A stretch of 64,000 nucleotides of DNA from Chitinophaga niabensis (lineage in GTDB: Bacteria; Bacteroidota; Bacteroidia; Chitinophagales; Chitinophagaceae), in contig NZ_CP154260.1 of the NCBI RefSeq assembly GCF_039545795.1, forward strand, positions 1,307,001 to 1,371,000, in the 5' to 3' direction. Of this stretch, positions 46,573-54,133 are shown piece by piece (the stretch's first letter is position 1; each line of letters begins with the position of its first letter). Both the position numbers and the translations under genes were made by a program. The notes under the pieces are model-generated. The model was not told the DNA's origin and did no database searches. It saw only the letters and a program-made list of their open reading frames with translations.

Positions 46573-47058
46573 ATGAAAACGGTAACCATAAAAAGAACGA
46601 GAGGTGATGTGCCAATGATGGTTCTCATTGCCATCCTGGCCCTGTTTCCGGGCTTGTATATCATGTCTGAAAACAGTCCTGCGGATCTTGCTTTTATCCT
46701 TGCTGCACTTTTTACGCTCTTAGTAGTTGTTATTGCGGTTTTTAGTTTCAGGGTGATCTTCAGATACCATAGTTCTTTGACCTTAACTACGGAAGGTGTG
46801 GCTTTTCAGGATAATCATAGGAAGAATGCTTCTGTAGTCTTTTTTTATAAATGGGAGGATATTAAGTCTTACCAATTGATAACGGAAACTGACAGGTATT
46901 ATTCACATGAAACCAGTACTTACCATGAGAGTGATGTTCATTCAATTAGTTTGGCACTTGAAGACGGAAGTTCGAAACGTGTTTCCGTGGATAAGTTCTC
47001 TAAAAAGCCAGATGAAATTATGGAGCTGTTTGACTTGTATAAGAAGGGGAGTCACTAA
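46573..47058 (+). CDS. Small membrane protein with PH-like domain
   Basis: Protein of 161 residues. Two membrane helices lie at about residues 14-30 and 38-60 (LAFILAALFTLLVVVIAVFSF). The rest (about 70-160) resembles a bacterial PH-like or DUF fold with alternating strands (SLTLTTEGVAF, FFYKWEDIKSYQL, SISLALEDGSSKRVSV). The ATG at 46573 follows a TTG two codons earlier. It stands alone between divergent and convergent neighbours. Function unknown. Confidence 0.8.
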   Translation: MKTVTIKRTRGDVPMMVLIAILALFPGLYIMSENSPADLAFILAALFTLLVVVIAVFSFRVIFRYHSSLTLTTEGVAFQDNHRKNASVVFFYKWEDIKSYQLITETDRYYSHETSTYHESDVHSISLALEDGSSKRVSVDKFSKKPDEIMELFDLYKKGSH

Positions 47059-47077
47059 ATTCCCCATAAAAATAGAA

Positions 47078-47107
47078 ACCGGGCAATGCGCGTAAGGCCT
47101 GCCCGGT
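47078..47107. terminator. Hairpin between converging genes
   Basis: ACCGGGCA pairs with TGCCCGGT around a 14-base loop, lying between the plus-strand membrane-protein gene and the minus-strand lipoprotein gene. It may stop transcripts from both sides; T runs are weak. Confidence 0.5.
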
Positions 47108-47113
47108 GTACGA

Positions 47114-47791
47114 TTATAATTTTATCGCCTTCAGGTAATCTACTTTGTAAGTAGCTTCCGCAGAAGCACCTTTTACAATTTCAAAGCCCACTTTATCCAG
47201 GGTAGTAATAGGACCAGCCTCCATGGTTGCTACCAGGGCATCGTTGATATAATACTGTAACTTACCCTCAGCCAGTGTAACCTTCAGCTTATTGGATTCA
47301 TTCAATGCTCCTTTGATGTGCGGAGAAACTGTCCACTGAACCAGGTTGGTATTTGTGGCATTCACTTTCTGATATATCCGGAACTCTTTATCGCCCACCT
47401 GGAAGGCAAGGATGTAATTCTCATCGGCAACGGAAAAAAGAAGACCAGCTTTGTCGTACTCATGACCTTTAACATGAGTCTGCTTGATTTCAATAGCCTG
47501 CTTCGAGTGTGCGGCAGCAAAAACCTTTGTACTGGCCCATGTTTTATAAACAGCCGCAGCGGTACCACTATGGGTCAATACAAAATGGCCGTCCGCCACA
47601 GATTTTGTCACCGGGCCGCTGGTGCCTGGTTGCCAGATGGCAGTAACTCCATTGTCAAAATTGTCCTGGAATACTACATCTTCTTTTTTTGGATAATCGC
47701 CTTTGTCCTTACTGCAGGAAGAAGCCAGTAACGCACTCAATGTAAAAACTGCTAAAGAAAATTTGGGAAAACTGGCGTGAATTCGAGTCAT
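47114..47791 (-). CDS. Lipoprotein with concanavalin/LamG-like beta-sandwich
   Basis: Lipoprotein of 225 residues with a lipobox at LASSC (Cys26). The mature part begins VVFQDNFDNGVTAIWQPGTSGPVTKSVADGHFVLTH and runs through alternating strands (AGLLFSVADENYILAFQVGDKEFRIYQ, LKVTLAEGKLQYYINDALVATM) typical of a concanavalin-like jelly roll as in DUF1080 or laminin-G domains. Such domains bind glycans or act as structural modules; no enzyme residues are apparent. The start MTRIHASF gives the correct signal peptide; an upstream ATG does not. Confidence 0.82.
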   Translation of the reverse strand: MTRIHASFPKFSLAVFTLSALLASSCSKDKGDYPKKEDVVFQDNFDNGVTAIWQPGTSGPVTKSVADGHFVLTHSGTAAAVYKTWASTKVFAAAHSKQAIEIKQTHVKGHEYDKAGLLFSVADENYILAFQVGDKEFRIYQKVNATNTNLVQWTVSPHIKGALNESNKLKVTLAEGKLQYYINDALVATMEAGPITTLDKVGFEIVKGASAEATYKVDYLKAIKL

Positions 47792-47973
47792 ACTAAAATG
47801 TGTGTTTTGAGTTAGGTTAATATTTAAATTAGACCCACGCACTGGACAACTTCAATGCCAGATTTTATAAAATGCATGAATAGGGTATGTTTTTGTGTGG
47901 AATAGTATAAAGAGAGGGAATAGGACCATCTGTTAGTCCGCGGTGACAGGGGATAACTAATACAAACCCACCC

Positions 47974-48405
47974 CTAAGCGTAGTGCTTAGATTGTTTAAA
48001 TTGAATTAATGTAAATCCTGTAACGAATAATAATAATGGAATAGACATACTAATGATAAAACCTGTTATCATGTATTGATACCCTACCCATACAAAAAAA
48101 GCATTTGAAAGAATTGTCAACAGTAGTATAAAACGCTGGCTGATCAATAATTGAAAATGTTTTGCTGATAGGTACAGATTTATAGAACCTATAAAAATGA
48201 GACCGACACTAAACATTGCATTAAATCCTATCCACAGTTTCCAAATATTTCCGGCTTTAGTCATTTGTATGCTGGACGATTTAAGTTTTTCAACTAAATC
48301 TATGTTCTCGGGATGAAGATCTGTTGAAAAAAATGTACCCTGCAAATGCAGCAGTCCAAAAAACAATAAAATTGCTGAAGCTAATATTATACTGATCCTT
48401 GCCAT
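47974..48405 (-). CDS. Four-helix membrane protein (function unknown)
   Basis: Hydrophobic protein of 143 residues with four predicted membrane helices (residues about 5-22, 60-82, 92-112, 115-135). It resembles small Bacteroidota proteins annotated as LIC_13387-like (GLLHLQGTFFSTDLHPENIDLVEKLK, MTKAGNIWKLWIGFNAMFSVG). It lies 36 bases after the DUF6463-like gene on the same strand, behind an AraC regulator. AT-rich coding DNA compared with the flanking Sus loci. No activity can be stated. Confidence 0.75.
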   Translation of the reverse strand: MARISIILASAILLFFGLLHLQGTFFSTDLHPENIDLVEKLKSSSIQMTKAGNIWKLWIGFNAMFSVGLIFIGSINLYLSAKHFQLLISQRFILLLTILSNAFFVWVGYQYMITGFIISMSIPLLLFVTGFTLIQFKQSKHYA

Positions 48406-48441
48406 TGTTAAGAATTAATATGTTTGTAGAATATGTCTATA

Positions 48442-48801
48442 TCATTTCTGGAAAATGATAAAAAGCGCCAGTATCGCATAAAGATAGAACCCTGACAAAG
48501 GCTCCAGCAAACAACCTATTAGGGCAATACATAAAAGATAATAACCAAATCTCACAGGGATTTGCTTATCGGATACGGTTGTATAATGTTGTATGAAGCT
48601 CCCTGTAAATAACACAAAGAGCCCGTTTATCTGAAACCAGAAAAAGCCAAATCGCTCTACGTTTTGATCCGCCGTGTTTACCAGGCCGGAACGATACATA
48701 TCCATTGCTGTCTGCCAGTTTACAAAGAACCCCAGCATCAGATGTAATACGCCCGTAATGATAATAATATTGCCAATGTGTTTGGTGATTAAAGTTCTCA
48801 T
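48442..48801 (-). CDS. DUF6463-like small membrane protein
   Basis: Protein of 119 residues with about four membrane helices (IGNIIIITGVLHLMLGFFV, FGFFWFQINGLFVLFTGSFI, FGYYLLCIALIGCLLEP, GFYLYAILALFIIF). The pattern matches the DUF6463 family of unknown function. The start MRTLITKHIG is preferred over an upstream in-frame ATG within the AraC end region. An AraC regulator gene lies 73 bases upstream on the same strand, and the following gene is another four-helix protein, so the three look like one unit. Confidence 0.78.
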   Translation of the reverse strand: MRTLITKHIGNIIIITGVLHLMLGFFVNWQTAMDMYRSGLVNTADQNVERFGFFWFQINGLFVLFTGSFIQHYTTVSDKQIPVRFGYYLLCIALIGCLLEPLSGFYLYAILALFIIFQK

Positions 48802-48874
48802 TGTCTTATTTGCCGCAAAACTAGCATATCTATGAACTATACAGTTGGAGAAATGCGACAAAATGAAGGGAGGA

Positions 48875-49621
48875 TTAAACTTTCTTAACCAGCGCGGAGG
48901 GTATCACACCGGCATATTTTTTTACTTCATTGCTAAGATGAGCGCGATCATAATAACCGAACTCCAGTGCAATCTCAAGAAGGTCTTTTTGGGGGTATTG
49001 CGAGATGATAACATCGTGCGCAGACTTATACCTGATAATATTGACGAATTCTTTGGGGCTCAGGCCAACATGATATTTAAAGCTTCTTTCCAGTTGCCTG
49101 ATAGTAGTACAATGTTCACTGGCTAAATTTTGTATAGACACGTTCCCTTTTCTATTGATGATATTATTTACAACAGGCAGTAAAAAATGCTTAGGCTGCA
49201 TCAACCTGCGCGACAAATGAAAATCAAATGCTGAAGGGATATCGTCGAATAAATCCCTGATTTCAGGGATAAAATGACTGTCCAGTTCTATAAAACGATT
49301 GGTGACGTCATGTAAAGATGCAAAAGAATAGAAATAGGAGAAAGCAGCGGGCTTAAAACGAATACCGACTAAGCGGGTACCTGGAAATGTTTCCCCCTCC
49401 ATGGAATGGGTGATAGCACCTGCCAGATAAGCCTTTTCGCTTTTAAGTACCTCGTTTACGGTGCTGACATGGAACGCTTCTCCGAGATTGATGATGATAT
49501 CAATACATCCGTCAGGAACGACCTTGTCCATAGAGAAAGCCCCGGCGTTGCCGGTGATATCCCAATATGCATCAATATATGATGACAGGTGGGAGTGTGG
49601 CTTAAATTCCTGGAGTACCAT
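48875..49621 (-). CDS. AraC-family transcription regulator
   Basis: Regulator of 248 residues. The N-terminal part (VVPDGCIDIIINLGEAF, GAITHSMEGETFPGTRLVGIRFKPAAF) is a DUF6597-type ligand domain; the C-terminal 100 residues carry the double helix-turn-helix (VSIQNLASEHCTTIRQLERSFK, KDLLEIALEFGYYDRAHLSNEVKKYAGVIPS). It probably controls the two small membrane-protein genes that follow. Its own -7 box lies only 6 bases before the ATG, which would make the message nearly leaderless. Confidence 0.92.
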   Translation of the reverse strand: MVLQEFKPHSHLSSYIDAYWDITGNAGAFSMDKVVPDGCIDIIINLGEAFHVSTVNEVLKSEKAYLAGAITHSMEGETFPGTRLVGIRFKPAAFSYFYSFASLHDVTNRFIELDSHFIPEIRDLFDDIPSAFDFHLSRRLMQPKHFLLPVVNNIINRKGNVSIQNLASEHCTTIRQLERSFKYHVGLSPKEFVNIIRYKSAHDVIISQYPQKDLLEIALEFGYYDRAHLSNEVKKYAGVIPSALVKKV

Positions 49622-49626
49622 ATTGG

Positions 49627-49634
49627 CAAAGATA
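49627..49634 (-). promoter_or_regulatory. -7 box of the AraC gene
   Basis: Minus-strand TATCTTTG fits TAnnTTTG exactly, 6-13 bases before the AraC start codon. No good -33 TTG is present, and transcription would begin at or near the ATG. Confidence 0.4.
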
Positions 49635-49831
49635 ACGTTTCAACGGCAACAGTTTTAACCAGTGGTTAGGCAGAAAGGTTGTTGAATGGGATTTTAAAGG
49701 GCAAAATCTACCCAAAACGGTAATTTGGCTGATTTCTTCCCTAAAATGTTGCTGTTACAATTATGCAAATAATGCTAATTTAGCTGTGTTGATGCAAGCG
49801 TTAGCAGTAATACCCAAAAAACATCACAATC

Positions 49832-50584
49832 ATGATCTATAATATTTTAAACGGCGACTCTCTTGCTTACAGTTTCCCAGACACGAAAATTGAAGGAGAT
49901 GTAATAGTTGTTAGAGAAGCTCTTATAGATGGAGATCTGTCAGGCGGCAATCTGCATGACTTTTGGCAATCAAGGGCAAAATATATAGGATTAACAGAAA
50001 CGGAATACCATAATAAAGTGGTAAAAGAGTTTGAAAAAATAAGGAATGCGCCTGATAATTCAGTGTTTAATCTTTGGTTTGAGTATGACTTGTTTTGTCA
50101 GGTAAATATGTGGTTTGTTATTTCAGTTATCAGTAGTTTGCCCATAAAGAAAAACGTTTTTGCTGTTTATACTTCTTATTTAGACAAAGCCAATAAACAA
50201 TTTTGGAATGGCTTTGGGCCAGCAAATTCAGATGAACTTAAAGTTTGTTATGCGAATAAAATTCCTTTAAGTGAAGCCGACCTAAATTTAGGGAAAGACT
50301 TGTGGGAAGCTTACAGAAATGGCAATCTTGAAGAGTTGACAGATCTTTCAAAGGATCAATCTTTAGCTTTTCCGTATATACAGGAAGCAGTAAAGGCGCA
50401 TGTTGACCGTTTTCCAAAAGATGGCTCAAAAGGAAGACCTGAAAAAGTTATTGAAGACATCACAGAAAATATTTCTACTGACTTTCATGAAGTGCTCAAA
50501 GAGTTTTGGAGGAGAGAAAGCATTTATGGTTTTGGTGACACCCAATTAAAGCGTCTTTATGATAAAGTAATGCACGATCGCTAA
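49832..50584 (+). CDS. DUF1835 domain protein
   Basis: Soluble protein of 250 residues. The N-terminal 110 residues match DUF1835 (IYNILNGDSLAYSFPDTKIEGDVIVVREALIDGDLS, FNLWFEYDLFCQVNMWFVI), a Rossmann-like domain of unknown activity often near regulators in Firmicutes and Bacteroidota. The remainder is helical (LSKDQSLAFPYIQEAVKAHVDRFP, EVLKEFWRRESIYGFGDTQLKRLYDKV), as in full-length members. The gene is noticeably AT-rich and monocistronic, and its stop lies 17 bases before the tRNA-repeat relic, a position typical of acquired DNA. Confidence 0.85.
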   Translation: MIYNILNGDSLAYSFPDTKIEGDVIVVREALIDGDLSGGNLHDFWQSRAKYIGLTETEYHNKVVKEFEKIRNAPDNSVFNLWFEYDLFCQVNMWFVISVISSLPIKKNVFAVYTSYLDKANKQFWNGFGPANSDELKVCYANKIPLSEADLNLGKDLWEAYRNGNLEELTDLSKDQSLAFPYIQEAVKAHVDRFPKDGSKGRPEKVIEDITENISTDFHEVLKEFWRRESIYGFGDTQLKRLYDKVMHDR

Positions 50585-50600
50585 CTGTGCATTGGAATAC

Positions 50601-50666
50601 GGGTATCTCAGCTATTAAATAGAAAAGCAAGCCTTGCAGACTTGCTTTTAAAAGTGAACCGGATTA
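50601..50666 (-). repeat. Left relic of the tRNA-Arg repeat array
   Basis: The stretch carries, in array order, a worn D-arm end (TATCTCAGCT), the array hairpin AAAAGCAAG...CTTGCTTTT (50623-50649) and the tRNA 3' end (GTGAACCGGATT), then stops abruptly. The missing rest of the unit resumes 2 kb away at 52713. This shows that the array once ran on here and was interrupted. Confidence 0.75.
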
Positions 50667-50813
50667 GCTCCGAGGGAAGTGACTATGTTTTTGGTTTCGG
50701 ACTTGATATTATCTTGTGGTACGTTTGTTTTGTTTTATCCACAGAAGGCGTGAAAAGCAAACACCAGGAACAAAGCATATACGTATGCATATTTGATAAT
50801 TTTTTTATTGATT

Positions 50814-52589
50814 CTATAGTGAAAGCATCTCGCTTGCCTTTTTTATCACTGAACGGTCAAACCCCGCATTGCGGAAATATTCAAAATCATCTTTCAAACT
50901 TTTGCTTAACTCGCTCACAGTGTGCCCTGACTTTAAATATTGTCTATATAGCTCAATCGCTTTGGTGACATCGCCCTTAAAGAGATACGAGTGAGCTAAG
51001 TTTTTTACCAGCGACGAGTCTGAAGGCTCGCTGGCCAAACCCTTCGATAAAAAGCCAATCGCTTTGTCGTAATTTTTAGTCTCCAGCAAATGACGACCCA
51101 AAACACCCGATTGCCCGGGTCTCGGTTTCAGTGTATCTAAAGTGGTTATCCTTTGTCCAGTTGCACGCAGCCGACCATTAATCGTATTCGAATAACCGGT
51201 TACTGTCCCGGCGTTATCGAAAGTAAAAGTCTTTGTGCCCCCTAATTCGATATTGCGAAAATCGGTTGACGACGTAAAATACATTTTGCTGCTAATGCCA
51301 TCGGTCCACAAGTAAAGTCCGTCTTTTTCTTTTTTTATTTCTGAAAAAAATCCGTCTAGTATATATTCGCCGATGTATTTTGAGATGAGCGTGTCGTTTA
51401 CCGGCACAGTAGTTATTTGTTCAGGTTTTTTGAAACCAGCCCAATTGTATTCCAGTGCTATGCTGTTGATTAATTCCAGTAAAACGTAACCATCTTCGGA
51501 ATTCACAAACAACGCCATTCCTTTCCCATTGGTGAGTCCGGCAAGGAAATAACCTGTGAATCCCTCGTTACTCGCCGAGTGAACAAAGTATTTCTCGCCA
51601 TTCCTGTTCTGTATGAATGTGCCCAGAGCGATATCATTTTTGTAGGGCGTCAAATGCAGTTTGACCATTTCCTGGTTCAACACCTTTGATGATTTACCCT
51701 GGTAAGCCTGCTGCATTTCAATCATGTATTTGCATAGATCTGTAGGTGTAGTCCATAATCCAGCCGCTGATTTTTCCGGGTATACAAAATACTTACCCGG
51801 GACTTCATTGCCATTGGTTTTATATCCTGTTGCCAGATTTTTCCTTTGGCTGGCTGCAGGGGGCTGATTGAAAGAACTGTTGGTCATTCCCAGTGGCCGG
51901 AGCACATGCTCATACATGTATTGTTCATATGGCTGTTTCGTAAGATCGGTAAGTATTTGTTGCGTGATAAGGGTGCCTCCCCCGGAATAGCGGGGTCCCG
52001 TGCCTGGTTCCGCCACCGATCTTACGGCTTCCGTGTTCGACGGAGCCCGGCCATCTAAAATATCGGTGACCGATGCAATTGCACTATCGCGGTGGTAACC
52101 GGGGAAACCATGAACCCCCAGGCCTGCGGTGTGGCTGAGCAACTGGGCGGTTGTAATTTTCTTGCCATGGGACACAGTATCATAAGGGAATTTCCAGTTG
52201 CCCAGGTACTGGTTGATGTCCTGGTAAAGATCCAGCTTTCCCTGCTGCGCTAATTGCAAGATGCCAACGGCGTTTAGTGACTTACTGATCGATCCGGGTT
52301 CAAACATGGTACTGGTAGTTACTTTCCTGCCTTCTTTTTTGTCAGCAAAACCATACCCTTTGGCCCACACAATCTGGTAATTGTCGATAACGGCGACACT
52401 TAATCCCTGCACATTGTAGTGCTTCATTCTTTCGGTAAGGCTATATAGTTTACCGTCGATAATCAGGTTGCCCGATACGTTGGCTTCCACCCGGGAGATC
52501 TGTTCGTTTACGGCTTTGGAGTAATGCTGCTGTGCGGTGACTGCCGTAAGCCAATGGCACAAAAGGACTGCTAAACTGATTTTTTTCAT
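50814..52589 (-). CDS. Exported serine hydrolase, beta-lactamase/PBP type, with C-terminal TPR
   Basis: Protein of 591 residues with a signal peptide (MKKISLAVLLCHWLTAVTAQ). The class C beta-lactamase-like domain spans about residues 35-370: SxxK at S100-I-S-K103 (PGSISKSLNAVG), the second motif YSG at 201-203 (RYSGGG), and HSASNEGFTGY as the third region. A middle beta-domain follows and a TPR-like end (ETKNYDKAIGFLSKGLASEPSDSSLVKNLAHSYLFKGD). Such proteins are usually peptidases or esterases, not resistance enzymes. The gene sits wholly inside a tRNA-repeat unit (50667-52712), and its upstream DNA carries repeated TGTAAA sites. ATG 52589 gives the proper signal peptide. Confidence 0.92.
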   Translation of the reverse strand: MKKISLAVLLCHWLTAVTAQQHYSKAVNEQISRVEANVSGNLIIDGKLYSLTERMKHYNVQGLSVAVIDNYQIVWAKGYGFADKKEGRKVTTSTMFEPGSISKSLNAVGILQLAQQGKLDLYQDINQYLGNWKFPYDTVSHGKKITTAQLLSHTAGLGVHGFPGYHRDSAIASVTDILDGRAPSNTEAVRSVAEPGTGPRYSGGGTLITQQILTDLTKQPYEQYMYEHVLRPLGMTNSSFNQPPAASQRKNLATGYKTNGNEVPGKYFVYPEKSAAGLWTTPTDLCKYMIEMQQAYQGKSSKVLNQEMVKLHLTPYKNDIALGTFIQNRNGEKYFVHSASNEGFTGYFLAGLTNGKGMALFVNSEDGYVLLELINSIALEYNWAGFKKPEQITTVPVNDTLISKYIGEYILDGFFSEIKKEKDGLYLWTDGISSKMYFTSSTDFRNIELGGTKTFTFDNAGTVTGYSNTINGRLRATGQRITTLDTLKPRPGQSGVLGRHLLETKNYDKAIGFLSKGLASEPSDSSLVKNLAHSYLFKGDVTKAIELYRQYLKSGHTVSELSKSLKDDFEYFRNAGFDRSVIKKASEMLSL

Positions 52590-52595
52590 AGTTAG

Positions 52596-52603
52596 CAAAC
52601 CTA
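52596..52603 (-). promoter_or_regulatory. Possible -7 box of the serine hydrolase gene
   Basis: Minus-strand TAGGTTTG matches TAnnTTTG, 7-14 bases before the start codon. No -33 element is evident and the leader would be very short. Confidence 0.35.
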
Positions 52604-52634
52604 TTTGTTCTTCTGCTGGTGTAGCCAGAAAGAG

Positions 52635-52685
52635 TGTAAAAAGTTTTGTAAAACAATGTAAACACTATGTAAAACGGGTTTACAT
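52635..52685. promoter_or_regulatory. Repeated TGTAAA sites upstream of the serine hydrolase
   Basis: TGTAAA occurs at 52635, 52647, 52657 and 52668, 10 to 12 bases apart (about one helical turn), and the last forms an inverted repeat ATGTAAA-ACGGG-TTTACAT (52667-52685). The arrangement looks like an operator bound cooperatively by a dimeric regulator, or a set of end-binding sites if this segment is mobile. No regulator gene is adjacent. Confidence 0.5.
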
Positions 52686-52712
52686 TGGCCATTCATGCCT
52701 GGCTTAACCAGT

Positions 52713-53217
52713 AAGCGGGATGCTCTATCCAGCTAACTAAACACAAAAGCAAGCCTTACAGACTTGCTTTTAAAAAAGTGAACCGGATTGGATTCGAACC
52801 AATGACCTTCCCGCTCAAAAGCGGGATGTTCTATCCAGCTAACGAAATAAAAAAAGCAAGCCTTACAGACTTGCTTTTAAAAAAGTGAACCGGATTGGAT
52901 TCGATTCAAATCAATGACCTTCCCGCTCAAAAGCGGGATGCTCTATCCGGCTAACTAAATAAAAAAAAGCAAGCCTTACAGACTTGCTTTTAGAAAAGTG
53001 AACCGGATTGGATTCGATTCAAATCAATGACCTTCCCGCTCAAAAGCGGGATGCTCTATCCAGCTAACGAAATAAAAAAAGCAAGCCTTACAGACTTGCT
53101 TTTAGAAAAGTGAACCGGATTGGATTCGAATCAATGACCTTCCCGCTCAAAAGCGGGATGCTCTATCCAGCTAACGAAATAAAAAAAGCAAGCCTTACAG
53201 ACTTGCTTTTAGAAAAG
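52713..53217 (-). repeat. Tandem array of truncated tRNA-Arg copies with hairpins
   Basis: Read on the minus strand, units of 107-113 bases follow the intact tRNA-Arg. Each has a D-arm to 3'-end tRNA piece (53111-53176, 52999-53069, 52886-52955, 52779-52844 and a partial one at 52713-52740), then a hairpin AAAAGCAAG...CTTGCTTTT with T run (53184-53210, 53077-53103, 52965-52991, 52852-52878, 52745-52771). All copies lack the 5' acceptor strand and share a different anticodon arm, CCCGC-TTTTGA-GCGGG, whose loop is one base short. Two copies (52886, 52999) carry the same 5-base insert in the T loop. They cannot fold as working tRNAs. Confidence 0.85.
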
Positions 53218-53291
53218 TGAACCGGATTGGATTCGAACCAATGACCTGCTGCTTAGAAGGCAGCTGCTCTATCCAGCTGAGCTACCGGTCC
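53218..53291 (-). tRNA. tRNA-Arg (anticodon TCT)
   Basis: A full cloverleaf of 74 bases: acceptor GGACCGG with CCGGTTC, D-arm GCTC...GAGC, anticodon arm GCTGC-CTTCTAA-GCAGC with anticodon TCT, T-arm TTGG-TTCGAAT-CCAA. The 3' CCA is not encoded. A hairpin terminator (53184-53210) follows, and after it the truncated copies. TCT reads AGA codons. Confidence 0.93.
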
Positions 53292-53315
53292 AACATGTTT
53301 GTTGTCAAGATTAAG

Positions 53316-53342
53316 CACCCTCAGCTTGGGAAGCTGCCGCTC
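53316..53342 (-). pseudogene. Likely tRNA-Gly(CCC) fragment
   Basis: Minus strand GAGCGGCAGCTTCCCAAGC and the following TGAGGGTG look like the end of a D-arm, an anticodon arm with loop TTCCCAA (anticodon CCC) and a variable loop of a tRNA-Gly. The T-arm and acceptor are absent. It lies 25 bases before the tRNA-Arg in the same orientation, downstream of a good promoter. Confidence 0.45.
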
Positions 53343-53400
53343 ATTCTCCCCAATAATCCCTAACTTACCCCACAGATAAATTATTTTTTTATTGGGAGTG

Positions 53401-53433
53401 CAAATTTATATAATTTTCCATCAATAAATCAAA
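53401..53433 (-). promoter_or_regulatory. Promoter of the tRNA-Arg transcript
   Basis: Minus-strand TTTG (53430-53433), 21 bases, then TAAATTTG (53401-53408): both elements of the Bacteroidota housekeeping promoter are exact. The start would lie about 100 bases before the tRNA-Arg, so the transcript would include the tRNA-Gly fragment. Confidence 0.6.
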
Positions 53434-53459
53434 TATTCCGTTGTTTCAAAGCTAATTAA

Positions 53460-54131
53460 ATGGATGTAAAGATTGAAAGCAGTTGGAAAGAGGCACTTAA
53501 AGACGAATTCCAAAAATCCTATTTTGAGCAGATCGTCATGTCCCTCAAGCATGAAAAGGCCTCCGGAAAGACCATATACCCCCCCGGTAACCTGATCTTT
53601 AATGCGTTCGATAAAACACCCTTTGATAAGGTAAAGGTAGTGATATTAGGTCAGGATCCTTATCACGGCCCGGGCCAGGCCCATGGCCTTTGTTTCTCCG
53701 TACAGAAAGGCGTTAAACCACCGCCTTCCCTGGTTAATATCTACAAGGAAATGAATACGGACCTGGGCATTCCCATTGCCGATACCGGCGATCTCACGCC
53801 TTGGGCAGAAAACGGCGTCCTGTTGCTGAATGCCATGTTGACAGTGAGGGCAGGGGAGCCCGCTTCCCACAGTAAAATAGGTTGGGAGAATTTTACAGAT
53901 GCCGTGATAAAAAGGCTCTCCGATACAAAAGAAGGCCTTGTTTTTCTGCTTTGGGGCAAATTTGCACAGGATAAACAGGTTTTGATAGACGCTACCAGGC
54001 ATTATATCTTAAAAGCGGCCCATCCCTCACCATTTAGTGTAGATAAAGGTTTTTACGGATGCCGCCACTTTTCCAAAACAAATGAGATTCTTGTGAAGCA
54101 GGGAAAAGAACCGGTTAACTGGCAACTATAA
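53460..54131 (+). CDS. ung: Uracil-DNA glycosylase (family 1)
   Basis: DNA repair enzyme of 223 residues that removes uracil from DNA as the first step of base excision repair. The catalytic block GQDPYHG (D66, Y68, H69) and the minor-groove loop AAHPSPFS (H188) are intact, with [12 protein letters not shown] between them. Length and order are standard for Ung. The PlsC-like gene follows after 2 bases, so the two are co-transcribed. The start is at the ATG 28 bases after the tRNA promoter region of the opposite strand. Confidence 0.98.
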   Translation: MDVKIESSWKEALKDEFQKSYFEQIVMSLKHEKASGKTIYPPGNLIFNAFDKTPFDKVKVVILGQDPYHGPGQAHGLCFSVQKGVKPPPSLVNIYKEMNTDLGIPIADTGDLTPWAENGVLLLNAMLTVRAGEPASHSKIGWENFTDAVIKRLSDTKEGLVFLLWGKFAQDKQVLIDATRHYILKAAHPSPFSVDKGFYGCRHFSKTNEILVKQGKEPVNWQL

Positions 54132-54133
54132 CT

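Noticed and set aside
50642..50968. Open frame of 108 codons on the plus strand
   Set aside because: It begins inside the tRNA-repeat hairpin and overlaps the 3' end of the serine hydrolase on the other strand; the composition is that of a shadow frame.
50814..52589. Beta-lactamase resistance gene
   Set aside because: The SxxK and YSG motifs with extra middle and TPR domains point to a general serine hydrolase; no resistance enzyme has this architecture.
50601..52740. Insertion sequence carrying the serine hydrolase
   Set aside because: No transposase, terminal inverted repeats or target duplication could be found at the two junctions.
52779..53176. Four further tRNA genes
   Set aside because: All copies lack the 5' acceptor strand and have a 6-base anticodon loop, so they are truncated copies, not genes.
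52713..53291. Regular repeats resembling a CRISPR array
   Set aside because: Units are 107-113 bases, without unique spacers, and consist of tRNA pieces plus a terminator hairpin; no cas genes are near.
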